A stretch of 64,000 bases of DNA, from contig CAMZMU010000020.1 of the NCBI GenBank assembly GCA_947311845.1, positions 43,945,819 through 44,009,818 on the forward strand, given 5' to 3'. The translations under genes and the position numbers were made by a program. Below, one piece after another: positions 22,351 to 34,900 of the stretch. The notes under the pieces are model-generated. The model made no database searches. It saw nothing but the letters and a program-made list of their open reading frames with translations, and was not told the DNA's origin. The DNA comes from Poa pratensis (taxonomy: Eukaryota; Streptophyta; Magnoliopsida; Poales; Poaceae). How positions within the stretch are numbered: position 1 is the stretch's first letter; each line of letters starts with the position of its first letter.

Positions 22351-23364
22351 GAGCATCTCTAGTCGCGACACCGAAAGCCTCATGTTTAGCCCAAGCTATA
22401 TGAGCTCTTTTTTTTTCAAAAAAAAATTGCACTTTTGTGTTTCAAAAATTCAAAAAAAAAACTAGGTGGAGATAATGTTTGAGATCTATAGTTGTGCAAA
22501 ATCTGAATGAAAAATTCATTATATATCGGCCTGGGCAAAAAAGACAAATCAGCAAAGTTTTCAAATTTTTGAAACTCGACACTGTTCATCATTCAGAACT
22601 ACGGATTTGTCTTTTTTGTCCAGTCCAAAATACTATTAATTTTTCACTGAGATTTTGCGCAACTATAGATATCTACATTATCTCCAGCCAAAATTGTTGT
22701 TTCGATTTTTCGGAAACACAAACGTGCAGATTTTTTTTAAAAAAAAGCGGAAGTCATATTGCTCGGCCTACATATCACCCATATGAAGTCAACAGAGCGT
22801 TATTGGAAGCGCCCCTGAATGTGCTGGTTATTGTAAGCCTTTTATCCAAGCTGTAATATATAATACGTTTCTTCTAAAAGATTTTTTGACTATCTTTTAC
22901 AATTCGTAATCAAAACACACATTGTGTCGGCCATAAATTGGTAGTCTCGGCCATACAATATCTCGGCCACCAAAACGCCGCAAAGTCCAGCCACAAATAT
23001 TACATAGCAATATAGCATCGTCCCCTTCGTCTTCTCCTTTATGCATACGGCGCGACAAGGTCATGGGCGTCGGCGTGGGATGGGCGGGAACGAGAGCGAT
23101 AGGCAGGAGAAATGAATTGGGAGGGGAGGGAAATAGTGTTTTTGTTTTGTCAATGACAGCGTTGCCCTGCCTGTCGGTATCGTTCAGTGCTACCAAGCGA
23201 CTCGCTATAGGACGAGGCCGGTCTGATAGCGCCGGACGAAAATATTGGGTCCCGTCGAACATAGCCCGTGTATGGGGGACAACTGGGCGTGTTTTTCTGT
23301 CCGGCGCACCCACAGAAAATCAAAACCCTATTGGAGGGCTACATGCGACGCGACTAGGATGCTC
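22351..23364. mobile_element. Harbinger-like element with internal hairpin, 1.01 kb
   Basis: The left end GAGCATCTCTAGTCGCG and right end CGCGACTAGGATGCTC are inverted repeats. They are flanked by TTA at 22348-22350 and 23365-23367. The termini resemble the GGGCATCTCCAG ends of the two other Harbinger-like elements here. No transposase is present. A 138-codon minus frame at 22897-23313 shows no known similarity and is not called. Confidence 0.78.
22412..22740. repeat. Long imperfect hairpin (fold-back) inside the Harbinger-like element
   Basis: The arm at 22412-22550 and the arm at 22604-22740 are reverse complements over about 135 bp, with an estimated four in five bases pairing by eye and a loop of about 53 bases. 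The paired words include GGAGATAATGT, ATCTATAGTTG.GCAAAATCT and AAAAAAGACAAATC. Confidence 0.8.
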
Positions 23365-23580
23365 TTAACGTTTCTGACAGATTTAAATATGTCAAAATCT
23401 TTATCAAAAAAAAAATGTCTAAATGACAACTAAGGTTTATCACGCACGGTCACTTTCTTGCAAATAAACAGAACGTTTTTTTTGTTTCATTCGTAAATCC
23501 TTCGCTGACCAGACGTTGCACACGAAAAGAGGCCCACATGGGTTAACCAGTTGTATTTGTAAATTCTATCTCCAACCGCG

Positions 23581-25166
23581 ATGGAAAAAAGAATAGAAAG
23601 AAAAAAGCAAAATACTATTTCTAAGATGAAAGGTGGAGATGGGGAGACGGTGGAGGGGGAGGAGGGTTTGCAGGCCCTCGTATCTAACTATTTCTTTAGC
23701 TTGTTTACCCCCATGGCAGGTACAAATGCAAATCAAGTGTTGGACAATATACAAACTCGAGTAACACCTCAAATGAATGAAGTACTTGCAGCTGAATTTA
23801 AGGAGGAGATTAAGGTGGCCCTTGATAGCATTAGTGACTTCAAAGCCCCGGGGGCTGATGGTATGTCTGCAATCTTTTGTAAAAGGTTCTGGTAGATAGT
23901 TGGTGACTCATCCCAAAGGTTCAAACTCCAGAAAGTATGAAAGATCTATGCCCGATTAGTCTTTGCAACGTCGTTTATAAGATCATCTCCAAAGTGTTGG
24001 CCAACCGTTTAAAGTGCATTTTGGATGAAATCATCTCTCCAAACAAAAGTGCATTTGTACCTGGAAGGCTAATATCTGATAACACCATATTGGCATATGA
24101 GATGTCCCACTTTATGAAGAGGAAAAGGCCGGGGAAGAAAAGCTACATTGCTGTCAAGTTAGACATGAGCAAAGCATATGATCGGGTAGAGTGGTCGTTC
24201 TTGTAAAAAGTCATGATTAAGCTAGGCATCTGTAGCCAATTTGTGGAGAACATAATGAAGTGCATCCTCTCGGTAACATACAGGTTTAAAGTGAATGGCA
24301 ATGTTACAGATACAATTGTGCCGGGAAGAGGACTGAGACAAGGGGACCCGATTTCCCCTTATCTGTTTTTGCTGTGTGCTGAAGGTTTTTCGGCGTTGAT
24401 CCATGCAGCTGAGGAAAGGGGAGAGCTAACAGGGATCAAACTAGCGGCAACGACACCTTGAGTTAACCACTTGTTGTTCGCTGATGACTCGCTGTTGTTG
24501 ATGGAGGCTACAGTTGAGAGTGCACAAGCAGTTAATTCAATTCTTCAAGCCTATGAGGCAGCCTCAGGTCAGGTCATTAATCGAGATAAGTCTTCAATAC
24601 TATTCAGTACCAACATACCAAGGCAGCTCAAGAATAGTGTGAAGCAAGTCTTGGGACTGAACTCGGAAGTGCAAGGGGAAAATACTTGGGCCTCCAACAT
24701 ATATCGGTAAAGACATGAAGAAGGCATTTGAATATATAAAAGAGAGCATCTGGAAACAGATTGTAGGCTGGAAGGAAAGGTTTTTATCTAAGGCAGCAAA
24801 AGAAATTCTCATTAAGGCTGTGGCACAAGCGATTCCTACGTATGCGATGTCATGTTTTGATATTACAAAGACCTTGTGTGAGGACATCACTAAAATGATT
24901 TGCCGATATTGGTGGTCGCAAATGGATAATGAAAATAAAGCTCACTGGGTTAGCTGGCCTAATATGATGAAACCAAAAGAGGAAAGAGGGATGGGTTTTA
25001 AGGACATACATGTGTTCAACATGGCTATGCTGGCCAAGCAAGGTTGGCGGCTTATGCAAGCCCCAGACTCCCTATGTGCACGTGTTCTCAGAGCTAAATA
25101 TTTTGCCGAGATTATTTGCCTCATGCCAAACCTGTAGCTGGGATGAGCTATGTATGGCCAAGTATC
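23581..25166 (+). pseudogene. LINE ORF2 reverse transcriptase, broken and 3'-truncated
   Basis: RT blocks are in order on the plus strand: LVSNYFFSLFTP (about 23675), DFKAPGADGMSAIFCKRFW (about 23840), PISLCNVVYKIISKVLANRL (about 23950), KLDMSKAYDRVEW (about 24160), GRGLRQGDPISPYLF (about 24325), the catalytic FADD (24475-24490) and the WKERFLSKAAKEILIKAVAQAIPTY linker (about 24765). Stops, frameshifts and an internal deletion near 23905 break the frame. There is no endonuclease domain, so the element is 5'-truncated. It is cut at 25166 by the LTR of element X. Confidence 0.88.
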
Positions 25167-25665
25167 TGTCGCAACAGTGGAACATGGGGTTCTCCTTATG
25201 CTGCCAAAGTGGGTCCACCACCTGTGGGCCCACCAAGAAGATGGAGAAGGCCAAGTGACAAGACCGGTAGATGGGTCCGCCCATCTACCTCGCGGGAACC
25301 TAGCAAGCTCGACATCGACACCATGCGACTAAGGACTGGGGACCCTCCGGGGTCACCTTCCTCCAAGGCACCGAGTCAAGACACCCGAGAGCCCGAGTGC
25401 CCGGCAGGAGGCCAGGCTCCCTCTCGGGTCCGTCTCCGTACAGCGCCAAGGATAAGCACGCCAGCAGGTGCTAGAAGCTCGTAGAAGGCTTGGGCGCCAA
25501 GACGAAGGACGCAACCCAGTGACATCGCCATGGAACGTGGTCGGTGGGGGAGTCAGTCCCTGTCCACCCCACTTTCCCTAAAGGTGGACGACCCCCACCT
25601 AACCGCGGAGAACACTTGGAGGAGAAGAGGCCACATCGCCTCCAAAGACCACTGGGAGATTGGAG
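25167..25665 (+). repeat. Partial LTR of element X (left)
   Basis: It starts TGTCGCAACAGTGGAACATGG. Its first 420 bp align with the LTR at 41786-42206, and the rest with the continuation of that LTR at 60047 onwards. Homology ends about halfway through the 964-bp LTR (boundary about 25665, uncertain by tens of bases). It then runs straight into the antisense ORF, implying deletion of the second LTR half plus gag-pol. The five bases before it are GTATC. Confidence 0.75.
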
Positions 25666-26786
25666 GGAGGCCTTGGAAGGAACTGAAGCCTGGAAGTCCG
25701 GCATGACTGCGTCTGGGTTTGCCTCCTGGAACGTCGCCATCACCCTCACCGCCGTCTGCTGGCTAGCTGCATTCCTGTCGCGGATAGCTGGCTGGCTGAT
25801 TTGTTCTTGAAGGATCTGACGTCTGCTGCCGCCTTCTCGATGAACTCCGCAACGGGAGGCAGGCTTTGGCAATTGGAGTCCAGCACAGGGAGCTCGGTCT
25901 TCAAGTTCAGCTACTCCACCCGCTTTGTGGCCTCCTTACCAGCCACCACGATCCCAGCAAGACCTTCCTGGAGTTGGCGGCGGAGTTCAGTGAGATCAGT
26001 TGATACCTGGGAGTAGTCCTCGTTCAGCTTGTGGTGTTCACTCTTCAGCGTCACTAGCTCTTCGTCCCACGCCTTCAAGGACTCTTCCAGCCCAGATATC
26101 CTTCGGCCGTCCTCCTCGATCTTCATCAGCGAAGCATGGGCAGACTCTTGTTCCAGATGGAGCACTTTCTTGACGTCTTCAATGATCTGGTTGGCTTCGG
26201 TCTCCTTCAGCTTCCAGTACTTTACGTCTTTGTCTTTGACGTCGAGCTCCTTCTGGTGGCGTTCCGCCTCGTCCTTCTGGTCCTGCTGGCGCTTCTCAAC
26301 CTCCTGCATCAGCTTCTGCTCCAGAGACTTTATCTCTTCAGTCAGTTTGGCCTCCCGGGTCGCCAGTTGCTTCTCCCTCTCAGAGATGTCTTGCTCGCGC
26401 CGATCGCGATCAACTGTTCGCGCGGCGATCTTCTTTTCGAAGCTCCTCCACAGAGTGTAGACTTGCTTCCCCTGACGGGTGAACTTCTCCACTCCGCTCT
26501 GGATCAGAGCCTCGATGTCGTTGCTGGCCTCCACCAAGGCGGCCTCGCAATCGCTGAGCTCTTTGTCCAACCGGCGTATCCCTTGGAATATGGCGTCCAT
26601 GGTGTTCGTCCCTCTGATCATAATTCTTGGGGCGCCCTCTTGCAGACTTCCCGGGGCACGTGCTTCATTAGCACGTTTGGCAGCCAGGTTTTCTTTGATC
26701 CGTACCAGCGCGGCGATCTGCGCGCTAGCACCAGAATCGGTTGAGAGCTCGGTAAAGGCTGTCAACGCCTGCCCCGTCAGCCACGA
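25666..26786 (-). pseudogene. Antisense ORF of element X, C-terminal coiled-coil part
   Basis: This minus-strand frame (longest piece 26765-25911, 284 codons) is antisense to the LTR orientation. The product is strongly charged and coiled-coil-like: runs rich in K, E, Q and R with heptad spacing from about residue 90 to 260. It continues the frame split by element W, joining the piece at 39389-41567. It resembles the C-terminal half of plant 'putative gypsy type transposon' proteins, found as antisense ORFs near the 3' LTR of Tat-lineage elements. The function of that family is unknown. The last codons merge into the truncated LTR. Confidence 0.65.
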
Positions 26787-27680
26787 TGTAACATCCCCAA
26801 TTTAGTTAACCTTTATCAGGAGTTGATATGTGCATTCATGAGCATAGCATGAATTAAATCTAACAAACACACTAAAGTCGTACGTTGGCTTCTATTTAAA
26901 AATGCTCCCAAAAAGGTCTCAAAATTTCCAAACAAAAACATGTGGACCTTCTAATATATGTTAGGAAGGTCGATGGATATTTTCATATTTATTTGCACAA
27001 GTTTGCAATCCCAAAACTATTCAAAACAGAAAATAGGTTTTGATAACAAAGCAAACAGGAAATAAAACGTGGTTTTAACCTTTGGGCCCAATCCAGCTTG
27101 TTCTCTGCCATGTCCTAACGATCCAGGACATGTGATAGTTTACCAAAGCCCAGCCCAACTCCCCTTGGTCCTCGTCTTCACAAGCTGCTGCGTGTCGACG
27201 CCGATGTCGTTGCTTCTCTGCGGTGATTCGCGCCGCCGCGTGAGCAACCAGCAGGGGATAAGGGCATCTCCAGCCATGCCCCCCAGGAGGCCTTTTTAGC
27301 GTCGGCGGTAGCAAAAAGTGCAAAAAATCACCCAGTCGTGCCCCCCAGGAGCTCAAATAGCGCCGTTTTGCGCCAAATTAGCGCCGGCGCCCCCAGGCCA
27401 AACCCAAGCCGCTGAGTTCGGCCTGGGGGGCGATTGCATGCAGCAGGCCCACATGACAGCCTCTAAACTCTCTCTCTCTCCTCTCTTTTGCCCAGGCCCA
27501 CCCACGTGCAACCGAACTCCATCTTCTCTTTTTTTCTCTCTCTCCACTTTTCCCCACCTACCGCCGGCCAGCTCTCTCCACCGGCGCGAGCAGCAGGCCG
27601 CCGCCCTCCTCGAGCTCGCCGGAGATATGGAGGTTGGCCTCCATGCGCGCCGCCCGGCTCGCGCCGCCGCCGCCGGGCCC

Positions 27681-28694
27681 GGCTCGCGCCTCTCCTCGAG
27701 CTCGTCGCAGTCCGCAGAGATGGAGGCTGCCGGCCGCGCCCCAAGTTGGCCTTGCTTCTTGTCCGGCCGCCGGCTAGTTGCGAGGATGGTCTCCAAGTGC
27801 AAGCGGAAGCTCGCCAAGGTGGCCTTGCTTCTGCTCGCCCTGCTCCTCCTCGTCGCCGCCATCCTGCTGCTCGTCTTCTTGATCCCGCACCACCGCAGAA
27901 CGCCGCTGCCACCAGCGCCCCCGGCGGACAACTGCTCCACGGGCGCCGCCAACAGCGCCGTGGCGTTCGACTTCTCCCCTTTCCTCCTCATGTGCAAGAG
28001 CGGCTGCGTCCACCGGATGGACGGCACCGCGCGGGTCCCCGCCGGCGTCGACGAGGCCACGGGCGTCACCGGCCTCGCGGCGCGGATGTACCTGCCCTCG
28101 CCTTCGGCTGCCGGTGGGGGGAAGAAAAAGGACGGCGCCAGGCTGCCGGTCTTGGTGTTCTACCACGGCGGAGCCTTCGTCATCATGTCGCCGTTCGAGC
28201 CCAAGTACCACACCTACCTCAACGCGCTCGTGGCCAGGGCGCGCGTGGTGGCGGTGTCCGTGGGAACCTTTCCTGGCTGTTCCTGGCCGGCGACCGCGCG
28301 GGCGGAGACGACGGACCCGGCGACGCGGCGGCGGTACGAGGAGACGTGGTCGTTCATCTGCGCCGGGAAGTACGGCATCGACGACCCCCTGATCGACCCG
28401 CTGGCGGCGCCGGCCGCGGAGCTGCGGAGGCTGGCGGGCTCCCGCGTGGCGGTGACCGTGTCAGGCCTGGACGACTTCGAGGCGCGCGGGAAGCAGTCAT
28501 GGCGGGAAGGCGTACGCAGCGGCGCTCAACGACAGCGGGTGGTCCGGCGAGGTGGTGCAGTACGAGACCGCCGGCGAGAGGCACGTCTACTTCCTGGACA
28601 AGCCCGCGAGCCCTGCTCCTCCTCGTCGCCGCCATCCTGCTGCTCGTCTTGTTTCTTGTCCGGCCCGCGCCTCTCCTCGAGCTCGTCGCAGTCC
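27681..28694 (+). repeat. Shuffled internal repeats in the captured segment
   Basis: A 40-bp block (CCCTGCTCCTCCTCGTCGCC...) occurs at 27838-27877 and 28611-28650. A second block (CGCGCCTCTCCTCGAGCTCG...) occurs at about 27685-27711 and 28667-28694. The two blocks are in opposite order in the two places, so the captured DNA was duplicated and rearranged. Confidence 0.75.
27786..28605 (+). pseudogene. Captured carboxylesterase (CXE-type alpha/beta-hydrolase) fragment
   Basis: An open frame from 27786 has a hydrophobic stretch (about residues 14-36), then sequence typical of plant CXE/GID1-like hydrolases: FSPFLLMCKSG, MYLPSP, LPVLVFYHGGAF (oxyanion-hole HGG at 28164-28172) and an AVSV strand. 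Then comes a deletion and frameshift. The nucleophile-elbow region survives in another frame as AGDRAGG, with CGC (Arg) at 28295-28297 where the family has Ser. Downstream pieces (YGIDDPLIDPLA, VTVSGLDDF, and in another frame GEVVQYETAGERHVYFLDKP) match the C-terminal half with the Asp and His regions. The protein could not be active. The N-terminal membrane-like part may derive from a different gene. Confidence 0.8.
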
Positions 28695-31600
28695 TGCTCG
28701 CCGCCGCCCTCCTCGGCGATGGAGCCATGGCGGCCTCTGTTTCTTGGCTGCCGACTATGGAGCCATGGCGGCCTTTTTTTTTTTTCCTTCTTTTCCTCTC
28801 ATCTTTTCATCTTGGGTGAGGGTGTGGCTGGGAAAATCAACCCCCAGGATCTTGTTTTGCGCCGGCGCCTCCCCGTCCCGTCCAAAAAGGCGTCTTTTTT
28901 CATCCTGGGTTTGTCCAACGGCTGGAGATGCCCTAAGACCATCTTCCATCGTCATCCCCAAATCCCCATCACACCACAACCGACCCAAACAGCAAATCCT
29001 CCAAAACCATTCTCTGGAGCCATGGCGACCACTTAGGAGGCGACCGCCTGGGAGAGGAGCAGCAGGACCAATCGATGGGATGGAAGAAGAGTAGAGCAAG
29101 GAGGGCATCGGGGGAGGCATGAAGTGAGAGAAGCAGAAAAGACGAAGCCCATCTCAGTATCGTTTTTAAGCGTCCATGAGTTCAGGTACTATTCGGATGG
29201 AGGCCACCAACAGTTCGGTTTGCTCCTTGTTCATCTTATCCGATGTACTGCTGGCTTAGAAGTGAAAAGAATATTTAAGTTGAGAAGAGAGAACTTCCAG
29301 TTTATCTAATTCATGGTAGGGCTTGTGTTTAGAAAACGTTCGTGTAGCATCTATTCTTCCCAGATTTCAGCTGTCTTTTAATTAACTTATTCTCTGAATA
29401 TGAGTCACAACTCTTGTCTTGTAAGAGAGTGAGAGCTACAGCACACAGATCAATTTTAATTGACAGAGAGCAGGGGAGCAGTCGTTCCTGCAGTTTGTTA
29501 ATCTGTACGTATACATACAGAAACTATTGCACCTGCTATAGCTAGCAGGGAACCAATCGGTATACCATGTGTGGGCAGCTACTGGCATGTTATATCTTGT
29601 GAAAATACATGTCTTGTTGTGCAGCCAAACTGAACCATCTATTTCGAAATTCAACACCAACAGAAAGATGAGAGAGCAAGGAGAACTAGCTGTACTTCAG
29701 TACGTATGTTCAGGTTTTTAGGAGAAGAGCTACAGCCCAGAAATCCATCAGCTTAGCCTAATGTCTGAATCTAGTTTCAGTGTCCGTGTTTTCAGTGTAC
29801 TAGGTACACACACTGAACCTCTAAACTAAGTGCTGCCTAACAACGTAAATGAGAGGAGTATAGAGAGTTTAAAAGACCAGGTTCGTATCTGCTGTTTACT
29901 GTTTCCAGAAAATGATTTCAACTTGTAAAATCAATATCTTTCAATCCGTAACTCAGAAAAATACAAATTCTATACCGAAATGTTCAGCAAATTATGATCT
30001 ATCTATTTGTATCAAATGCATGCATGTTTGAATCAATCAAAACCAGAATTGTGTACAAGAACCAATTGAATCTTTATGAAAAATTAGGCTTAAGTTAAAT
30101 AAATGATTTAAAATGTCTTCAGTATTTTATAAAATACCAATTAATGTTCTTGGGTTTAATATCAATGCATTAATATGATCATGCATACATTTGTGCGTAT
30201 TGCATATGCCATGTATTGAATGTTGTTTCTCTTTCCGGTGTTTGGTTCTTCTCGTTAGAACGTGAATCCGAAGTGAAGATCGACAACATCAAAGACGAAT
30301 ATTTGATCATCAACGATCAAGTCAAGAAGAAGAGACATATATTGCCAACTATCTATTATTGGTTATTTATCAAAGAAGCAAGGCAAGCATAACCTCTTAT
30401 CTGCCCATATATGATTTCGAAGTATTTCATTCTTGTATTTGCATACGGTTCCAATGTATTTTGGTCATTAGGTAGAGTTCTCCTATCTATTGCATTGCCT
30501 AAATATCCTGATCCACTGCTCCTAGCAGCCCTAGGTTTCGCTTGTGTGCATCGCCAAAGCCTTATCTGCTACACTTAGCTATGCATAGTTGTTTACCTCT
30601 GCTCCACCCGGTTGGTGAATCAGAGTTGCGAATGAATCTATTATGTCAGAATATCGTGGAAAGGATGTGAGCATGTAAAATGGTTAAAAGGCAATGGATG
30701 AGAGGCCATAGGGGTCTGTGGTGGGTTGTCTCATTCACGCCGCCCAAGGACCTGAGTTCTCGCCTTTGAAACCAAGACTAAGCGTACTTCCACGCACGGG
30801 CCTAACACCCTGCTCGACTAACTAACTTGGTTGGTTGTACCCATGGGACACGTAGTTTGCTTTTCCATTTGCGTGTGGGTCAAAAACGTTGGGAAAAGGA
30901 TAGGGCCTGGCAGGGATCTAGTGATGAACGAACACGGATCTTGATTCCTGTGACAGACTAACGGGGACCGTCACGAGGTGGCCACCTCGCGTAATGGCGG
31001 CAGCTCCCTGTTATGGATGACCCATGGGATATAATCAACTGAGGTAAAGGTCGTGGTCAACCACCCTCTGCCGGCACTCCTCGGTGAGTGCTAATGATCT
31101 GGCGTTAAGAGTCGGTTGGTACGTGTGGTAAACATTGTACACCCCTGCAGGGTTAAATCTTTTCAAAAAACCGTGTCCGCGGTTATGGACGACTTGGTGA
31201 CGGATTCTGTGATCATAGAGAACTTGAACGTGATCGTAAAAGTTGTTGACAACGAATGAAAGGATGCTTCCTCGAGGGTGTCGAGGGGGTGATCCCGGTT
31301 GAGAGTATGATTATATTAAGTTGGTGGTCACCCAATGAATATGAGATCTGAACTTGCTCTCTTATCCCTGTATAAAGAAACTCTAAGTAGACGACTTCTA
31401 CTTTTCCCTGCCTTTATTGAAAAGTTGGCTTTATGCAAAACAACCGTCATACTATCTCTCTGATCAGGCAGATATATAATAGGTTAATTAAGTCTTGTTG
31501 AGTACTTCCAGTACTCATGTATGCTTACATTTGGTTCAGGTGAACTTCCTTACTCCGGTGGTGGTTTCTACGTTGACATCGACGAGTAGCTTGGGGTTCC

Positions 31601-31999
31601 CAGGTAGCAGCCTGGAACTTGTAGGTTATGTAGCCTATGTTGCTTACTTTCTGGCCTCTTAGGCCTTTAGCTATCTTTTGTTGAATAGCAACATATCCGC
31701 TTTCCGTTGAATGATGTAATGTTGGGTCATGTGACCTCTGTTAAGAGTTCGAGCTATAATGCTTTGAGTCATAGAGTCTGTGATGTGCCAGATGTTCCGC
31801 AGTCTTGATCTCTCTATTATACATTGATAGTTGTGCCTGTGTTATGGCATCAATCGAGGTGTTGTGTTGCCGATGATCCATTCCGAGCAACGCCTGCCAA
31901 AGGTTTTGGCCTGGGAGTGGTAACCCGGTAACCTTCGGTTGTATCACATAACCAGTGACACACAGCATATCTGTATAGTTTTGGGGTCGGGGTGCTACA

Positions 32000-34900
32000 A
32001 GTTTTGGTATCAGAGCAGGACTGCCCGTAGGAAAACCTTTCTGCTGGTCGATGTTGAGTCTAGTGTTTGTGAAAACTATTTCGAACCCAAAAATGTGTTG
32101 TGAAATTCTCATTAGGATTCTTTTTACTCCTTATCTGGTATCGCTCTAATTCTGAGTCACCTTACCCGAGTTGGTTTGAAAATGTTTTGGCTACCTCTTC
32201 TAGTCTTTCAAACTCTAGGTGACTCGAGCACAGGGCGTGTCTTAACCCGTTGACCTAGTGTTGTGTTTTCTAGAGTCTAGTGTGTGTGTTCTGAGTTTCG
32301 TCTTTCTATTGTTTAACCTGAGTGATCCCCTCCTATCATGATCCCCAGATTTGTGGGTTTTACATCGTCTTATTCGAGATTTCGAGGTTTGTTCTCACCT
32401 CGGATGTCTGGTTTTGATTTGCTTTTATGCTTCTGAAGCCCTGTATGGCTTCTGGAAGTTACATCGTGATTACTACATCGTAGTGCCTTTGCGACACTCA
32501 GTTAGTAATTACTTCTTCCCATCGATTTTAACCCTTGGACTTGAATCGAAGGTCCCGGATTGTGCTGGATTGTAGTGTGTTGAATCGTATGGTTTCTTAA
32601 CCATGTGATGATCATGCTAACAGTAAATGATGCTGGCTTTAACCCAAGATCCATTCGTTTGATACCTGAATTAAGGTTCAGTCACTTATTCCACCCCAGA
32701 AATGGATGGTAACTTGAAACCTATCCTTCAAACTGGTGTTATCGTCGTAACTAACTTGCGGCAATCATAACCTTTACCTTCCACTTCAGCATGGGTTTTA
32801 CACAATAGTATTAACCTGTTCATGATCTTAGAATTCTTCGAGCATGATCCTCATTTGCAGTTGCCTTTCGACCTTTGTCTACCAGTTGGCAACCAAGTTG
32901 TAGATGTGCATTGGAGTCTTCTAATGCATGTTACTCATGTTCCGTCAGAACCTTCCATTTCGGGATGTTTAGAGAAACAAACTCCAGTACCTCGTCCATA
33001 TCTATGACCAGGTCAAAGTGTTGTAATCCGCAGACGAAGAGGCTTTGTCGGCTTTTGTTCTGTCTACCTTAGAGTATCACACTCTTGTATATCAAGAGGT
33101 CGTACTGCGTCTCATGGCCTTATTGATGAAGTGATGCTCCTATATATCCTTACTCACCTCTCTCCGAGCTGTTCATGCTCGAGAATACCAAGGTGTGTCT
33201 ATCGATGTAGCCATCTGAGATTCCTAGCAATTTTTATTACTTTGAAATCCAAGGACAATTGGGTCCTTCTTGCGTGATTGGTTATCTGATCACTTAGTGA
33301 AGTTGATTGTGCTGCCAAGTCCGCTTGTTCAGGCGCACAATTTCGGTCAAGGAAGCTCTCAAGACCACATCGTTTTGCCCTGAGGCAAGACTTCTTTGAA
33401 ACTGAGGTATCTCGGTGGTTCGTGAAATTCTAGATGTCTATCTGGAAGTTTCACCAGGTTTTCACCTGACCGTTATGTTTAGTTGTGTCGTGTTGAAGTT
33501 AGATCGTATCATCTCATGGATCTGCTATCTTTCTTAACTTTGTTTTGGGTTATCAAACTCAGCCCCAAGGTCTATCTTGACGATGTTTCTACTCATGGGG
33601 TTTCACTTTAGTGCACCCTTCATGTCCTTCGGCATGACCAATACCTTGCCTCGTTCATTCAAAATATGATTCCATCTTCTTGGAGTATCTCGATAAGTTT
33701 GTTGTTGAGCCCATCGATAACATCTTATTTTCTCCATGATCTGAGGAGGTTCATGTTGAACATTTGACACTGATGTTGGAAACTTTTGAGAAGCATCTTT
33801 ATGTCCTCACGAAGAATGTGTTCTAGGTGTTGGAAGTAACTTTCTCCGGTTCGAGTGCATTTGCTGAAAGATGTCGTCGTGAATCCGAGCAGAGTTTTCT
33901 TTGTTTCCTTGGAAATCATCTCGAATCAGTCATGCATGTGCGGATTATCATTGGGATGTCAGGTTGTTACCTCCATTTCCTTGAAGAAGCCTAATATGCA
34001 CACCAAGCCACTGACTGATTGGTTCAGTAAAGATATGAAGTCGAAGAATTTCATTATCTTCTTTTGTTTCCCAACAAGGACTCGCTTGTGTTTGGATGCA
34101 AGTAATTTATGTAGGTGCTGATGTCTTTTGACCAGTCGCTAATACATGAGTTTCACAATCTTGCTCTTTCTTCGGAATTCGACATTGTAATCCATATCTT
34201 GAGAATCTGACAACCTTACCTCGGTAGTAACCGTTGCAAATATATATGTTCAGACATGTAGAGTCTGAAGTATCATTTCACCTAACCGGAGCTGAATCTC
34301 AAGCAACAATGATGGTTGGTGTTTCCCAAGGTTATTAACGTATGCCTCTTTGTAATCTGGCAAGGTTGATGTTGTGGTTGGCAAGCAATTTGCCAGAAGG
34401 CCTAAATGCCATAAACTCTTGATTTAGTAAAACAACCACTCTCCATAAGGTTTTTGTGCGACTTATTCTTGGAGTTGCCCCCTTCTCGTTTTCTTTCAGT
34501 TCTAAGGTCCGACCTTTATTTGATGACTGATTGAAGGCTCTTTATAAGCTTGATATTGGTATCCAAAACATTAAGGAGAACATTGGAAGTTGAGTAGCTC
34601 AATGTTTCTCGGTCATTTTTCTGAACCCTTCTCATGGCAACAACTTCATCATGAGGAGCTCTACCTTGTGATAATCTCTAAACCGACGCTGGTCAGTTTT
34701 CCCCTTCCCCATTGTTTGTAATGGAATTCCTAAGAAATTCACACGTTGTGTGAATTTGTCAGTCACAGAAGGGCCTAGACCTTTTACCATGCGGCAACCA
34801 TCTTTTATGCAAAAGGTTTAAGACTGAGAAAGAGATCTTCCTTCGCACTGTGCCCAAAAGCTCTGCTTTCTACTCATTCTTGTGATGTGAAGTGATCTCG

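Larger units (their letters stand above)
27262..28933 (+). mobile_element. Harbinger-like element carrying a carboxylesterase fragment, 1.67 kb
   Basis: Ends are GGGCATCTCCAGCC and GGCTGGAGATGCCC, perfect inverted repeats. TAA lies at 27259-27261 and again at 28934-28936. The sister LTR has the uninterrupted site at 35817-35819, proving a precise insertion. Subterminal GCGCC and CCCCCCAGG words match the element at 12927-14118. No transposase is encoded; the interior is captured gene sequence. Confidence 0.93.
26787..31999 (+). repeat. 5' LTR of element W (with Harbinger insertion)
   Basis: Total length is 5213 bp, of which 1675 bp are a later Harbinger insertion plus its TSD. It is nearly identical to the 3' LTR; by eye only scattered substitutions and a 27-bp indel (extra bases at about 39099-39125 in the 3' copy) separate them. 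It shows no supported coding sequence. Confidence 0.92.

Noticed and set aside
27318..29036. 572-codon ORF covering most of the second Harbinger element
   Set aside because: It is open through GC richness, but runs from element terminus to LTR and changes homology frame within the carboxylesterase part, so it is not a real protein as a whole.
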